DNA of 40,851 nt from an uncultured Clostridia bacterium (GTDB lineage: Bacteria; Bacillota; Clostridia; Oscillospirales; Oscillospiraceae), in NCBI GenBank assembly GCA_947058885.1, contig CAMSIF010000008.1:1-40851 (forward strand), in the 5' to 3' direction. The notes beneath the pieces are model-generated. The model made no database searches and was not told the DNA's origin. It was given only the letters and a program-made list of their open reading frames with translations. Shown piece after piece: positions 23,704-32,139 of the stretch (the stretch's first letter is position 1; each line of letters starts with the position of its first letter). The translations under genes and the position numbers were made by a program.

Positions 23704-24696
23704 ATGTGGAGAAGAAGAATTTTGTATGCTCTGGCGCTGCTGTTCACACTGATGGGGCAGATTCTGGACGTGGGCTACCTGTTCCACTATATTTTTGTCC
23801 TGACCTTATGCCTGCCCTTACTGGGCCTGCTTCTAAGTCTGCCTGCCATGCTGGGCCTTCGCTTCCGCCTGACGCCGCAGTGGGACGAGGTACGGCGGGG
23901 CTGTCCCGCCGCCTGGACGCTGGTCCTGGAAAACCGGTTTTCTCTTCCGCTTGCCCGCGTATCGGGCCGGGTCATCCTGCGCAACCGCCTGACGGGAGAA
24001 ACCAAGTGTTTCCGGGAAAAACGGCGGGGCGCGCTTCCGGGCGATAAAGCCGTTTGGGAGACGGGGACGGTCCACTGCGGACTGGCGGAGTGCGAGCTTT
24101 CCCGCCTGCGGGTGTGCGACTGCCTGGGGCTGTTCGCCCTGCCGGTACGCGCCCCGGCCCTGGGGAGACTGCTCATCAGCCCTATTCCGGAACGTCCCGC
24201 CGCGCTGGTTCTTCCGGAAGACCAGGGGACGCCCGTTCCAACGCCGCAGGGCAAGGCGGTTTTCGGGGAGGACTATGACCTGCGGGCCTTTCAGCCCGGC
24301 GACAGTCCCCGGACCATTCATTGGAAGATGAGCGCAAAGCGTGACGAGCTGGTTGCCCGGGAATTTCTAGAGAACAAGCGGCCTGTGCCGGTGCTGACCT
24401 TCGACCACTTTGGACCGCTCCACCGGCTGGACGAAGTCCTGGACCGCCTGGCGGGTTACAGCCAGGCTCTTTTGGACCAGGAGCGTCCCCATGAAATCCG
24501 CTGGGCCAACCCGGAGACGGGGACGGTACAGCGGTATGCCGTCAGCTGTGAACGGGAGTGGAAGGCGTGTCTGACGGCCATTTTGTCCGAACCCGCCCCG
24601 GCCTTGGGCCGCTCAATTCTGGAGTCGCCTCTGGCGGCGGAGCGGGACGAGGTCCTCTGCCATATCCACATCACCGCAGAGGAGGGGACCATATGA
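23704..24696 (+). CDS. DUF58 domain-containing membrane protein
   Basis: A 330-residue protein with two N-terminal membrane spans (about 5-22 and 28-52), a beta-rich middle part and the DUF58 signature EDYDLRAFQPGDSPRTIHWK...SAKRDELVAREF (about 196-228). DUF58 proteins are thought to be vWA-like partners of MoxR ATPases. The stop overlaps the next start as ATGA at 24693-24696, so translation is coupled. The function in the family is not settled; cell envelope or cell-wall roles are often proposed. Confidence 0.9.
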   Translation: MWRRRILYALALLFTLMGQILDVGYLFHYIFVLTLCLPLLGLLLSLPAMLGLRFRLTPQWDEVRRGCPAAWTLVLENRFSLPLARVSGRVILRNRLTGETKCFREKRRGALPGDKAVWETGTVHCGLAECELSRLRVCDCLGLFALPVRAPALGRLLISPIPERPAALVLPEDQGTPVPTPQGKAVFGEDYDLRAFQPGDSPRTIHWKMSAKRDELVAREFLENKRPVPVLTFDHFGPLHRLDEVLDRLAGYSQALLDQERPHEIRWANPETGTVQRYAVSCEREWKACLTAILSEPAPALGRSILESPLAAERDEVLCHIHITAEEGTI

Positions 24697-26930
24697 GCCG
24701 GACTGAGAAAAACCGCCGCGGCGCACTGCTTCTGCTGCTGGCGGATACCATGACGCTGTTTTGCCTGCTGGCGGGAGGGCTGGGCAGTTATTTCTCCACC
24801 AGCCGGTTTGCTGTGGAGACGGGGCCGCTCCTTGTCTGGTGTTTTTTTCTTGCCCTGGGCGGCACGGTGATGCACAAGCTGCGCTGCGGAAGCTTGATAG
24901 CCTTGGGCCTGCTGGTTCTGGAGGGATTGCTGATCTGGTGGAATTGGGACCGCTTTCAGTTTGGGCAGTGGCTCGGCGGCGGCTCCCTGTACAGCGGGGG
25001 AATGGAATTCGCTTTTCTGCTGATTGCGCTGGCTCTGCTTTTGGGCTGGGTGGTGGTAAAGGCCAGGTGCTGGTATCTGGCGGCGTTGGCGGTTTCGGTA
25101 CCGGTGCTTCCCGCCATTCTGAGGGGCGACCTGCCGGATTGGGCCTCCCTTCTGACCGCTGCCGCCGGATGGCTCTCCATGCTTCTGACCGGCCTCTATG
25201 ACCACCGGGACAGGGCCGGCTTGGCGAAAGCCCAGCTTATGAGTCTTACCGGTGTTACGGTGCTGCTGCTGCTTTTAACCGCCCTGCTGCCCCAAGAGAA
25301 CTACAAACGCCCGCAGTGGGCTACCAGTATCCGGACGAAAATTGCGCATTCCCTGTCCGGGCAGTTAGACGCCCTTTTGGATTTGCGGTTCGCTATGGAC
25401 GGCTATCTGGAATTGGACGGCGTAGGCCTTGACATAGGCATTGGCGTCCGGCCCTATTTTGCCGTAGACACCAGCGGAGACGTAAACTTGATGGCGGCGG
25501 GACCCCGGCGTTACACGGGCCGGGAGGTGCTGGAAATTTCCGCTGAGGCTTCTCAAGCCGGGGAGAGGGTCTATCTCTCCGGCGGTTCGGCCATGGACTA
25601 CACCGGTTTCAGCTGGGAGGGCGGCGTGCCCTACGAGCCTGCCGGCGGCCAGCCGTATCCCCACCAGTATCCGGCGATGACCGCGCCGGAGCTTCCGGAA
25701 AAAACCATGACCATCCGCCACATAATCTCTTCGGGCGGGACGGCGTTTTATCCCTACCAGGTGATAGATTTCCAAAACAACGCCGCAGAATTGTCCGGCG
25801 ACAGCGGGGCAAAGCGTGCGAAGAGCCATCCGGTCTACCAGGTGGCTTACCGCTCCAACGAACCCTACCAGATTTCCGCCGAACTGGACGCCGCCCTGGG
25901 GGAGGCCGGGTACCGGGAATATGTGTATGACCACTATCTCGCCGTGCCTGAGGAGACCCAGAAAATCCTCCGGCCTGTGCTGGACTATATGGAACAGGCG
26001 GTCCCATATGCCTATGACATTAGCGGGCTGCCTATGTGGTACCTGTACGTAGTGGACAACGCCAGACGAACGGCGGCGGTTCTGGCCCTCCTGGCCCGGT
26101 ACGACCTGGACACGCCCGCCGCAAGCCCAGGGGAGGATTTTGTGCGGCATTTTCTTGAGGAAGGCCGGGGTTATTGCGTCCACTTCGCCACCGCCGGGGC
26201 CCTGCTGCTTCGGATGCGGGGGATTCCAGCACGGTATACCAGCGGTTACACGGCGCGGCTGAACAGCGAGGGAACCGCCGTCGTGAAGGACCGGGACGCC
26301 CATGCCTGGGTGGAAATTTACCTCGACGGCTATGGATGGTATCCGGTGGAGATGACGCCGGGGATGTTTGGGCGGATAGACGCGGCGGCGGAAGAGGACG
26401 CAAGAAACATCCCGGCAGTGGAGGAGTCCGATATCCCGGACGAGCCGGATGAGCCTGATGAGCCGGAAATACCCAGCGGACAGGAGCCTGAGCGTCCAAA
26501 ACCGGAGACGCCGGAGCCGGACTCTCCGGAGGAGGTTCCGGAGCTTGATAACGGGGAGATTTCCGCTCAGCCGGAACCCCAGAAGCTGCGTTGGTTGTGG
26601 GGAGCGGCGGCGGTCCTGCTGGCAGCGGCTGTTCCCGCTGCCGTATACCGCGCGGGGCAGCTGGCCCGGCGGCGGAGCCGGGAACAGCCGGATACCAACC
26701 GCTCCTGTGTCTGTGCCTACCGGCGCTGCCGGCGGGCGGCGTTCTGGGGAGGCGAAATGCCGCAGGCCCTGGAGGATTTGGCCCAAAAGGCAGCCTTCAG
26801 CCAGCACAAGTTGACCGGAGAGGAGCGGGAGACAGCCTGGCGGCTGGCAGAGGAGGCATTCAGGGAACTGGAGGAACGGCTTCCCTGGTGGAAGCGGGCG
26901 GCCTGCTTCTGCCTCAAGCCCTTCTTTTAA
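24693..26930 (+). CDS. Transglutaminase-like membrane protein
   Basis: A 745-residue protein: six or so N-terminal membrane spans (to about residue 215), an extracytoplasmic part with a transglutaminase-like core, an acidic Pro-rich stretch with DEP repeats (about 580-620), one more membrane helix (about 635-655) and a basic cytosolic tail. The catalytic Cys is C495 (EEGRGYCVHFATA) and the His is H537 (DAHAWVEIY); the third position is Glu, E553 (YPVEMTPG), where animal enzymes use Asp. The start at 24693 is fixed by GGAGGGG 5 nt upstream. With MoxR and DUF58 it forms a conserved trio; cross-linking or proteolytic activity is unproven. Confidence 0.88.
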   Translation: MSRTEKNRRGALLLLLADTMTLFCLLAGGLGSYFSTSRFAVETGPLLVWCFFLALGGTVMHKLRCGSLIALGLLVLEGLLIWWNWDRFQFGQWLGGGSLYSGGMEFAFLLIALALLLGWVVVKARCWYLAALAVSVPVLPAILRGDLPDWASLLTAAAGWLSMLLTGLYDHRDRAGLAKAQLMSLTGVTVLLLLLTALLPQENYKRPQWATSIRTKIAHSLSGQLDALLDLRFAMDGYLELDGVGLDIGIGVRPYFAVDTSGDVNLMAAGPRRYTGREVLEISAEASQAGERVYLSGGSAMDYTGFSWEGGVPYEPAGGQPYPHQYPAMTAPELPEKTMTIRHIISSGGTAFYPYQVIDFQNNAAELSGDSGAKRAKSHPVYQVAYRSNEPYQISAELDAALGEAGYREYVYDHYLAVPEETQKILRPVLDYMEQAVPYAYDISGLPMWYLYVVDNARRTAAVLALLARYDLDTPAASPGEDFVRHFLEEGRGYCVHFATAGALLLRMRGIPARYTSGYTARLNSEGTAVVKDRDAHAWVEIYLDGYGWYPVEMTPGMFGRIDAAAEEDARNIPAVEESDIPDEPDEPDEPEIPSGQEPERPKPETPEPDSPEEVPELDNGEISAQPEPQKLRWLWGAAAVLLAAAVPAAVYRAGQLARRRSREQPDTNRSCVCAYRRCRRAAFWGGEMPQALEDLAQKAAFSQHKLTGEERETAWRLAEEAFRELEERLPWWKRAACFCLKPFF

Positions 26931-26934
26931 AAGT

Positions 26935-26963
26935 TTGACAAAGCCCCACGGTTGGTATAAAAT
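26935..26963 (+). promoter_or_regulatory. SigA-type promoter of the hydroxyacid dehydrogenase gene
   Basis: A perfect TTGACA (26935-26940) and TAAAAT (26958-26963) are separated by 17 nt. It begins 5 nt after the transglutaminase stop; no terminator is visible before it. Confidence 0.7.
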
Positions 26964-27008
26964 GGAGCATCTACCAGCGGCGCGTTCCGCGCCATCAGGA
27001 GGTTTCGT

Positions 27009-27974
27009 ATGAAAATCGTAGTGTTAGACGGCTTTTGCTTGAATCCTGGCGATTTGAGTTGGCAGGCGTTTGCAGACATAGGGGATCTGACGGTGTATGA
27101 CCGTACACCCCTGGATGATGCGGAAGAGATTATCCGGCGGATTGGGGACAGCGAGATTGTGCTCACCAACAAGACACCTATCTCCCGGACCACCCTGGAC
27201 CGCTGCCCGGCGGTACGGTATACCGGCGTTTTGGCAACGGGTTACAATGTGGTGGATACGGCGGCGGCTCGCGAGCGGGGGATTCCGGTATGCAATGTCC
27301 CGGCTTACGGCACGCAGGCTGTGGCCCAGTTTGCAATTGCGCTGCTGCTGGAGATTTGCGGCCACGCGGGCCATCACAACCAGGCGGTCCACAGCGGCCG
27401 CTGGAGCGAGTGTCCGGATTACTGCTTTTGGGATTACCCCCTTATGGAGCTGGCGGGCAAGACCATGGGCATCATAGGCTATGGCAGTATCGGTCAGGCG
27501 GTGGGGCGGATTGCGGCGGCGTTGGGTATGGAGGTTATTGCCAGCGGTCCCCATCCGTGGTCAGAAGGGGAACGTCCGGCGCGGTATGTGCCGCTGGAGG
27601 AGCTGCTGGGGAGCAGCGATGTGGTGAGCCTCCATTGTCCGCTGCTGCCGGAGACCAAAGGGCTTATTAACCGGGAGACTATCGCCAAGATGAAGGACGG
27701 GGCTATTCTTCTGAACAACAGCCGCGGACCTCTGCTTGTGGAGCGGGACGTAGCGGACGCGCTTAACAGCGGTAAGCTTTACGCCGCCGGGGTAGACGTG
27801 GCGGATGTAGAGCCGCTTCCAGCGGACAGCCCGCTGCTGAAGGCCAAAAACTGCGTCATTACGCCTCACATCAGCTGGGCTCCGCTGGAGGCGCGGCGGC
27901 GGCTGATGGAAATCGCGGCTGCAAACCTGCGGGCATTTCTGGACGGCAGGCCGGTAAATGTTGTAAATGGCTGA
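27009..27974 (+). CDS. D-2-hydroxyacid dehydrogenase (glycerate dehydrogenase-like)
   Basis: A 321-residue NAD(P)-dependent oxidoreductase. The Rossmann loop is GIIGYGSIGQAVG with G157/G159/G162; the catalytic trio is R239 (NNSRGPLL), E268 (VADVEPLP) and H287 (TPHISW). The NVPAYGTQAVAQFAIALLLE segment is typical of hydroxypyruvate reductase/glycerate dehydrogenase, which interconverts hydroxypyruvate or glyoxylate with D-glycerate or glycolate; exact substrate is inferred only. AGGAGG lies 6 nt before the ATG. It has its own promoter and no evident partner gene. Confidence 0.9.
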   Translation: MKIVVLDGFCLNPGDLSWQAFADIGDLTVYDRTPLDDAEEIIRRIGDSEIVLTNKTPISRTTLDRCPAVRYTGVLATGYNVVDTAAARERGIPVCNVPAYGTQAVAQFAIALLLEICGHAGHHNQAVHSGRWSECPDYCFWDYPLMELAGKTMGIIGYGSIGQAVGRIAAALGMEVIASGPHPWSEGERPARYVPLEELLGSSDVVSLHCPLLPETKGLINRETIAKMKDGAILLNNSRGPLLVERDVADALNSGKLYAAGVDVADVEPLPADSPLLKAKNCVITPHISWAPLEARRRLMEIAAANLRAFLDGRPVNVVNG

Positions 27975-28018
27975 GGACGCGTTTTCGACGGCTTTTGACG
28001 GCTGGTATGGAAAAAGTG

Positions 28019-28027
28019 TGGTATACT
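28019..28027 (+). promoter_or_regulatory. Extended -10 element before yihY
   Basis: TGGTATACT forms an extended -10 about 35 nt before the GTG start. A TTGACG at 27995-28000 is too far away (21 nt) for a normal -35. Confidence 0.4.
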
Positions 28028-28061
28028 TGAGGAATCTACAGGAACGAGAGGGGGGAGCGCG

Positions 28062-28961
28062 GTGCCAAAATGGCTGAAGCCGGCGGCGGAGAGCTGGCCG
28101 GGACGGTTTTTGACTAAAATTATCGGACGGTATTTTCTCCACGACGTGGGACGGCAGGGAGCCGCGCTGGCGTATTATTTGCTTTTTATGCTGTTTCCCT
28201 TTCTCATCTTTGTCAGCAGTCTGCTGGGTCTGTTGGATTTGGATGTCAGCGGTATTATCGTCAGCTTGGGTACGCTGCTGCCGCAGGGCGTTTTAGATGT
28301 GATAGAGAGTTATCTCACCTATGTCAGCGAGACCTCCAGCGCGGCGATGCTGTGGTTTGGCCTGGTGTTTTCCATTTACTTTCCTATGCGGGCGGCGGAC
28401 TGTCTGATGCAGGCAGTGCGGCGCGCCTACCGGCTGAGCCAGCCCAAAAACCAGATTCTTTATATGGCGAAGGTACTGCTATATACGGTGTTTCTTCTGG
28501 TGACTATCGCTTTGACGTTGACTATGGCTACAGTAGGCCGGGCGGTGTTGGAGTTTGTAAGCCGGTTTACGGTGGTTCCGGAGATGTTTATTGATTTATG
28601 GAGCGACCTTAGATTTTTGGTGTTGGGCGGAGTGATGTTTGCCGCTGTGGGGCTTTTGTACGCGGCGGCGCAGGACGCCCGCCAGCCGGTGGGGAATATT
28701 GTGCCCGGAGTACTGGTGGCGCTGATAGGATGGATGGTAGTGTCGGCGGCGTTCGCCTTTTATGTGGAGAATTTTGCCAACTATTCTGTGATTTATGGCA
28801 CATTAGGTACGGTTATCGTGCTGATGATGTGGCTGAATTTAACGGCGGTAGCCCTGATTATGGGGGCTGAGGTCAACGGGACGCTGTTGGCTATGCGGGA
28901 AGGGAAGCGGCGGTCCGCAGGCCGTGTAAAAGCTGCGGACAAGGAGAATCAAACGCTATGA
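28062..28961 (+). CDS. YihY/BrkB family inner membrane protein
   Basis: A 299-residue protein with six hydrophobic spans and the YihY marks GRQGAALAYYLLFMLFPFL near the start and YGTLGTVIVLMMWLNLTAVALIMGAEVN near the end. The older name 'ribonuclease BN' is wrong for this family, and the molecular function remains unknown. Translation probably starts at GTG (28062) behind GGGGGAG. Its stop overlaps the trkA start (ATGA at 28958-28961), so it is translationally coupled to a potassium-uptake regulator, which hints at a role in ion or osmotic balance. Confidence 0.9.
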   Translation: MPKWLKPAAESWPGRFLTKIIGRYFLHDVGRQGAALAYYLLFMLFPFLIFVSSLLGLLDLDVSGIIVSLGTLLPQGVLDVIESYLTYVSETSSAAMLWFGLVFSIYFPMRAADCLMQAVRRAYRLSQPKNQILYMAKVLLYTVFLLVTIALTLTMATVGRAVLEFVSRFTVVPEMFIDLWSDLRFLVLGGVMFAAVGLLYAAAQDARQPVGNIVPGVLVALIGWMVVSAAFAFYVENFANYSVIYGTLGTVIVLMMWLNLTAVALIMGAEVNGTLLAMREGKRRSAGRVKAADKENQTL

Positions 28962-30337
28962 AAATCATCATTATTGGCAACGGCAAGGTAGGATATACGC
29001 TGGCCCGGCAGTTGAGCGGGGAGGACCATGATTTGGTGCTGATTGACCGGAAGGCTGAGGCTTTGCAAAACGCGGACTCTACACTGGACCTTCTTTGTCT
29101 GGAGGGCAGCGGGGCGTCTATCCAGGTGCTGCGGGAGGCGGATGTGCAGCATACGGATTTGGTTATTGCGGTGACGGGATCGGACGAATTGAATATTGTG
29201 TGCTGTCTGATTGCGAAGAAGCTGGGGGCGCGGAGGACGGTGGCGCGTATTCGTTCGCCGGAGTACTACCGGGAGGCCAACCTGCTCAAGCGGGAGGTGG
29301 GTCTGAATATGATAATCAACCCCGAATACGCGGCGGCGCAGGAGATTTCCCGGCTGCTGCGGGTGCCGTCGGCGTTTAGTGTGGAGACGTTTGCGCGGGG
29401 GCTGGTGGAGATGATAGGCTTTCCTATTGTGGAGAGTGACGGCTTAGCGGGGATGAGTCTTTTTGAGTATAATAAGAAGCATGGGAGCGGGGGCGTGTTG
29501 ATGTGTGCGGCCATTCGGGGGGGCGAGGTGTTTGTGCCGAATGGACGGTTTGTGCCGCAGGTAGGGGACAAGGCGTATATGATTGGGTCTCAGCGGGCGA
29601 TTGCCCGGTTTTTCCATGATATAGGCCGGGATGGCGAGCGGATTAGGAAAATCAGTATTTTAGGAGGGAGCCGGATTGCCACTTATCTCACCTGGGCGGT
29701 AGAGAAGGCGGGAATCGGGGTGAGGATTGTGGAGCAGGACCCGGAGAAGTGTCTGGCTTTGGCGGACAAGCTGCCGGAGGCGATGGTTATTCGGGGGGAT
29801 GGTACGGATAGCGAGGTAATTGAGGCGGAGAATTTGTTGGAGACGGATGCCTTTATTGCGCTGACAAACCGGGATGAGGAGAATCTTCTGATGGCGATGA
29901 CCGCCCAAAGGCATGGGGTGAAAAAGGTAATAGCGAAGATGAACCGGCCCAACTATATTGAGATGATGAGGGAGTCTGGGGTGGACAGCATTATCAGTCC
30001 TAAGGATATTACTGCGAACCAGATTTCGGCTTATGTGCGGGCGATGGCCCGCAGTGAGGGGAGTGCGGTGGAGAACTTGTATAAGTTGTTGGGCGGAGCG
30101 ATTGAGGCGGTGGAGTTTACGGCGACCGGGACGACGAGGTTCTTGGATACGCCGTTGAAGGATTTGCGTTTGAAGCCGGGGATGCTGGTAGCGGCGATTG
30201 CACGGGAGGGGAAGACTCTGATTCCGGACGGTTCAACCTGTATTCATACGGGGGACAGGGTTATTGTTATGGCGAAGAGTATTTTTCTACAGGATTTGGA
30301 CGATATTCTCCAGGAAGAGGGCAAAGCCCGAACCTGA
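28958..30337 (+). CDS. trkA: Trk potassium uptake regulatory protein TrkA
   Basis: A 459-residue peripheral membrane protein built of two RCK units in tandem. The first nucleotide-binding fold starts IIIGNGKVGYTLARQL; the second starts ISILGGSRIATYL near residue 230; each is followed by an RCK_C domain (SVETFARGLVEM and AVEFTATGTTRF regions). NAD(H) or ATP binding gates the TrkH channel. The start overlaps the yihY stop, and trkH follows within about 50 nt, giving a yihY-trkA-trkH operon. Confidence 0.95.
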   Translation: MKIIIIGNGKVGYTLARQLSGEDHDLVLIDRKAEALQNADSTLDLLCLEGSGASIQVLREADVQHTDLVIAVTGSDELNIVCCLIAKKLGARRTVARIRSPEYYREANLLKREVGLNMIINPEYAAAQEISRLLRVPSAFSVETFARGLVEMIGFPIVESDGLAGMSLFEYNKKHGSGGVLMCAAIRGGEVFVPNGRFVPQVGDKAYMIGSQRAIARFFHDIGRDGERIRKISILGGSRIATYLTWAVEKAGIGVRIVEQDPEKCLALADKLPEAMVIRGDGTDSEVIEAENLLETDAFIALTNRDEENLLMAMTAQRHGVKKVIAKMNRPNYIEMMRESGVDSIISPKDITANQISAYVRAMARSEGSAVENLYKLLGGAIEAVEFTATGTTRFLDTPLKDLRLKPGMLVAAIAREGKTLIPDGSTCIHTGDRVIVMAKSIFLQDLDDILQEEGKART

Positions 30338-30388
30338 ATATTGGAGGGCGAGTGCAAAAGGCGACGAAAGAGGGCGTTATCTGATAAC

Positions 30389-31837
30389 ATGAATTATAAG
30401 CTGGTATTTCATATCCTGGGGCTGATTTTGCGGGTAGAGGCGGCGTTGATGCTGCCTGCGACAATGATTGCGTTTGCCACGGGCGGGGGAGACGGTATGG
30501 CGTTTCTCCTATCGGCGGGGATAACCGTAGCTGCGGGGCAGGCGTTGACAATGCTGCCGGGAAAAAACGCGAAAATGCAGGCCAGAGACGGATTTGCCGC
30601 AGTGGCGTTGAGTTGGATTGTGCTGTCACTGTTTGGTGCGCTGCCGTATGTGTTCAGCGGGGTGCTGCCCAATTATGCAGATGCGTTTTTTGAGACGGTG
30701 TCGGGGTTTACGACTACCGGAGCGACAGTGTTTACGTTTATTGAGGGACAGCCGTTGGGCGTATTGTTCTGGCGGGCGCAGACTCAGTGGATGGGCGGTG
30801 TCGGCGTATTGGTGATGGCGTTGGCGTTGGTGCCGAAGTTAGGTGAGGGAAGCGTATTTTTGATGCGGGCGGAGTCACCGGGGCCGATTAAGAGTAAGCT
30901 GACGCCGCGGATTGGCGATACGGCTAAGATATTGTATAGTATTTATATTGGTCTAACGGTGGCGGAGGCGGTGTGCTTGCGGATTGCGGGGATGCCGTGG
31001 TTTGACGCTATTATTCATGCGTTTACTTCTATTTCTACAGGTGGATTTTCTGTCAAAGACGCCAGTATAGCCGCTTACAACAGTCTTGCAATTGAGTGGA
31101 TTATTATAGTGTTCATGTTTCTTTCCGGGATTAACTTTGCGCTGTTGTTTTATGCAATCAGACGGAATTTTAAGGCGGTTTTTCAGAGCGAGGAGCTTAG
31201 GTCTTACACGTTTATGGTGTTGGTGGCCTCGGGGCTTATTGTGCTGAATTTGGTGGTTCATGCGGGGTGGGCATTTAATGCGCGGACGGTTACTGATAGT
31301 GTTTTCCAGGTGGTTACCCTGATGACTACTACTGGGTATATGACGTATGATTATGTGAAGTGGCCTACGTTTTCACAGGTGATTTTGATTTTGGTGATGT
31401 TTGCGGGCGGTTGTGCCGGGTCTACGGCGGGCGGCATTAAACAAATCCGAGTGACGCTGCTCATTAAGAATTTGCATAGAGAAGTGGAACAGATATTGCA
31501 CCCTAGGGTGGTGAAGACGTTGAGGAGTGACGGGGAACGGGTGGAGGAGTCTACTTTGTCCGGTATTACGCTGTTCTTTTTTGCGTACATTCTTTTGCTG
31601 CTGATAGGGACGCTGGTGGTGGCGTGGGATGATGTGGGATTTACTTCTGCTTTTACCGCGTCGCTGACGTGTATCAGTAACGTGGGTCCGGCATTTGATG
31701 TATTGGGGCCAACTAGTAATTTTGCGATGCTGTCTAATGTTAGTAAGGTGGTGCTTAGTACGGGAATGTTGTTGGGGCGGCTGGAGATTATGCCGCTGTT
31801 GTTGCTGCTGTTCCCAGGGTTGTGGAGGAGACGGTAG
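30389..31837 (+). CDS. trkH: TrkH family potassium channel subunit
   Basis: A 482-residue membrane protein with the four pore repeats of TrkH/KtrB. The four selectivity-filter segments are visible: SGFTTTGATV, SISTGGFSV, LMTTTGYMT and CISNVGPAF, each with the expected glycine. GCAGSTAGGIKQIR and the C-terminal GRLEIMPLLLL are also typical. The start is uncertain: ATG at 30389 gives a normal N-terminus but its ribosome site (AGAGGG) is far; a TTG at 30341 would add 16 residues. The 3' part has unusually GT-rich codons compared with neighbours. Confidence 0.93.
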   Translation: MNYKLVFHILGLILRVEAALMLPATMIAFATGGGDGMAFLLSAGITVAAGQALTMLPGKNAKMQARDGFAAVALSWIVLSLFGALPYVFSGVLPNYADAFFETVSGFTTTGATVFTFIEGQPLGVLFWRAQTQWMGGVGVLVMALALVPKLGEGSVFLMRAESPGPIKSKLTPRIGDTAKILYSIYIGLTVAEAVCLRIAGMPWFDAIIHAFTSISTGGFSVKDASIAAYNSLAIEWIIIVFMFLSGINFALLFYAIRRNFKAVFQSEELRSYTFMVLVASGLIVLNLVVHAGWAFNARTVTDSVFQVVTLMTTTGYMTYDYVKWPTFSQVILILVMFAGGCAGSTAGGIKQIRVTLLIKNLHREVEQILHPRVVKTLRSDGERVEESTLSGITLFFFAYILLLLIGTLVVAWDDVGFTSAFTASLTCISNVGPAFDVLGPTSNFAMLSNVSKVVLSTGMLLGRLEIMPLLLLLFPGLWRRR

Positions 31838-32139
31838 GGGCCTCGGGTCAAAAGGCCGGCAGGCGGAGTAGGTTGCCTGCCATGCTTGCAGAAGGGCGCG
31901 GGGAATTCGGAGGCTTCGCCTCTCAAGAATCCACCGGAAGTGTCCTTAATTCCCTCGTATGAAAAAGGGGGTCTGGACCGCAGGTCCAGCGGCGTTTTGG
32001 TTACTTTGCCGCTGTAGGCAAAGTAACCCGCGCCGGAGCGCGGAACTCCCCCAGCCTGACTGGCAAGTCAAAATTTTTCTACCCTTGCCGCCCGGAGGGC
32101 GGCAAAGATGAATTTCGAAAAAAGAAAAGGAGTAGTGTT
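31838..32139. other. 302-nt non-coding, hairpin-rich region before the M29 peptidase gene
   Basis: No coding frame is seen. After trkH there is a small GAGGC/GCCTC hairpin (about 31909-31922), then four perfect stems in 31973-32105 (listed separately). The last 30 nt hold the ribosome site AAAAGGAG of the M29 gene. No clear promoter hexamers were found. Confidence 0.7.
31973..32105. repeat. Array of four perfect hairpins
   Basis: CTGGACC/GGTCCAG (31973-31989, 3-nt loop), GGTTACTTTGCC/GGCAAAGTAACC (31999-32028, 12 bp), CCGCGC/GCGCGG (32028-32043) and TTGCCGCCC/GGGCGGCAA (32085-32105, 9 bp, GGA loop). The dense run of symmetric elements suggests a dispersed intergenic repeat or a structured RNA leader rather than a simple terminator. 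Confidence 0.65.

Noticed and set aside
26449-26540. DEP/PE-rich stretch in the transglutaminase as a possible mobile or coding repeat
   Set aside because: It is a low-complexity acidic linker before a membrane helix, common in this protein class.
30341-30388. TTG at 30341 as the trkH start
   Set aside because: No ribosome site at a usable distance, and the added residues are very basic and unlike TrkH N-termini. The ATG at 30389 is preferred though its ribosome site is also weak.
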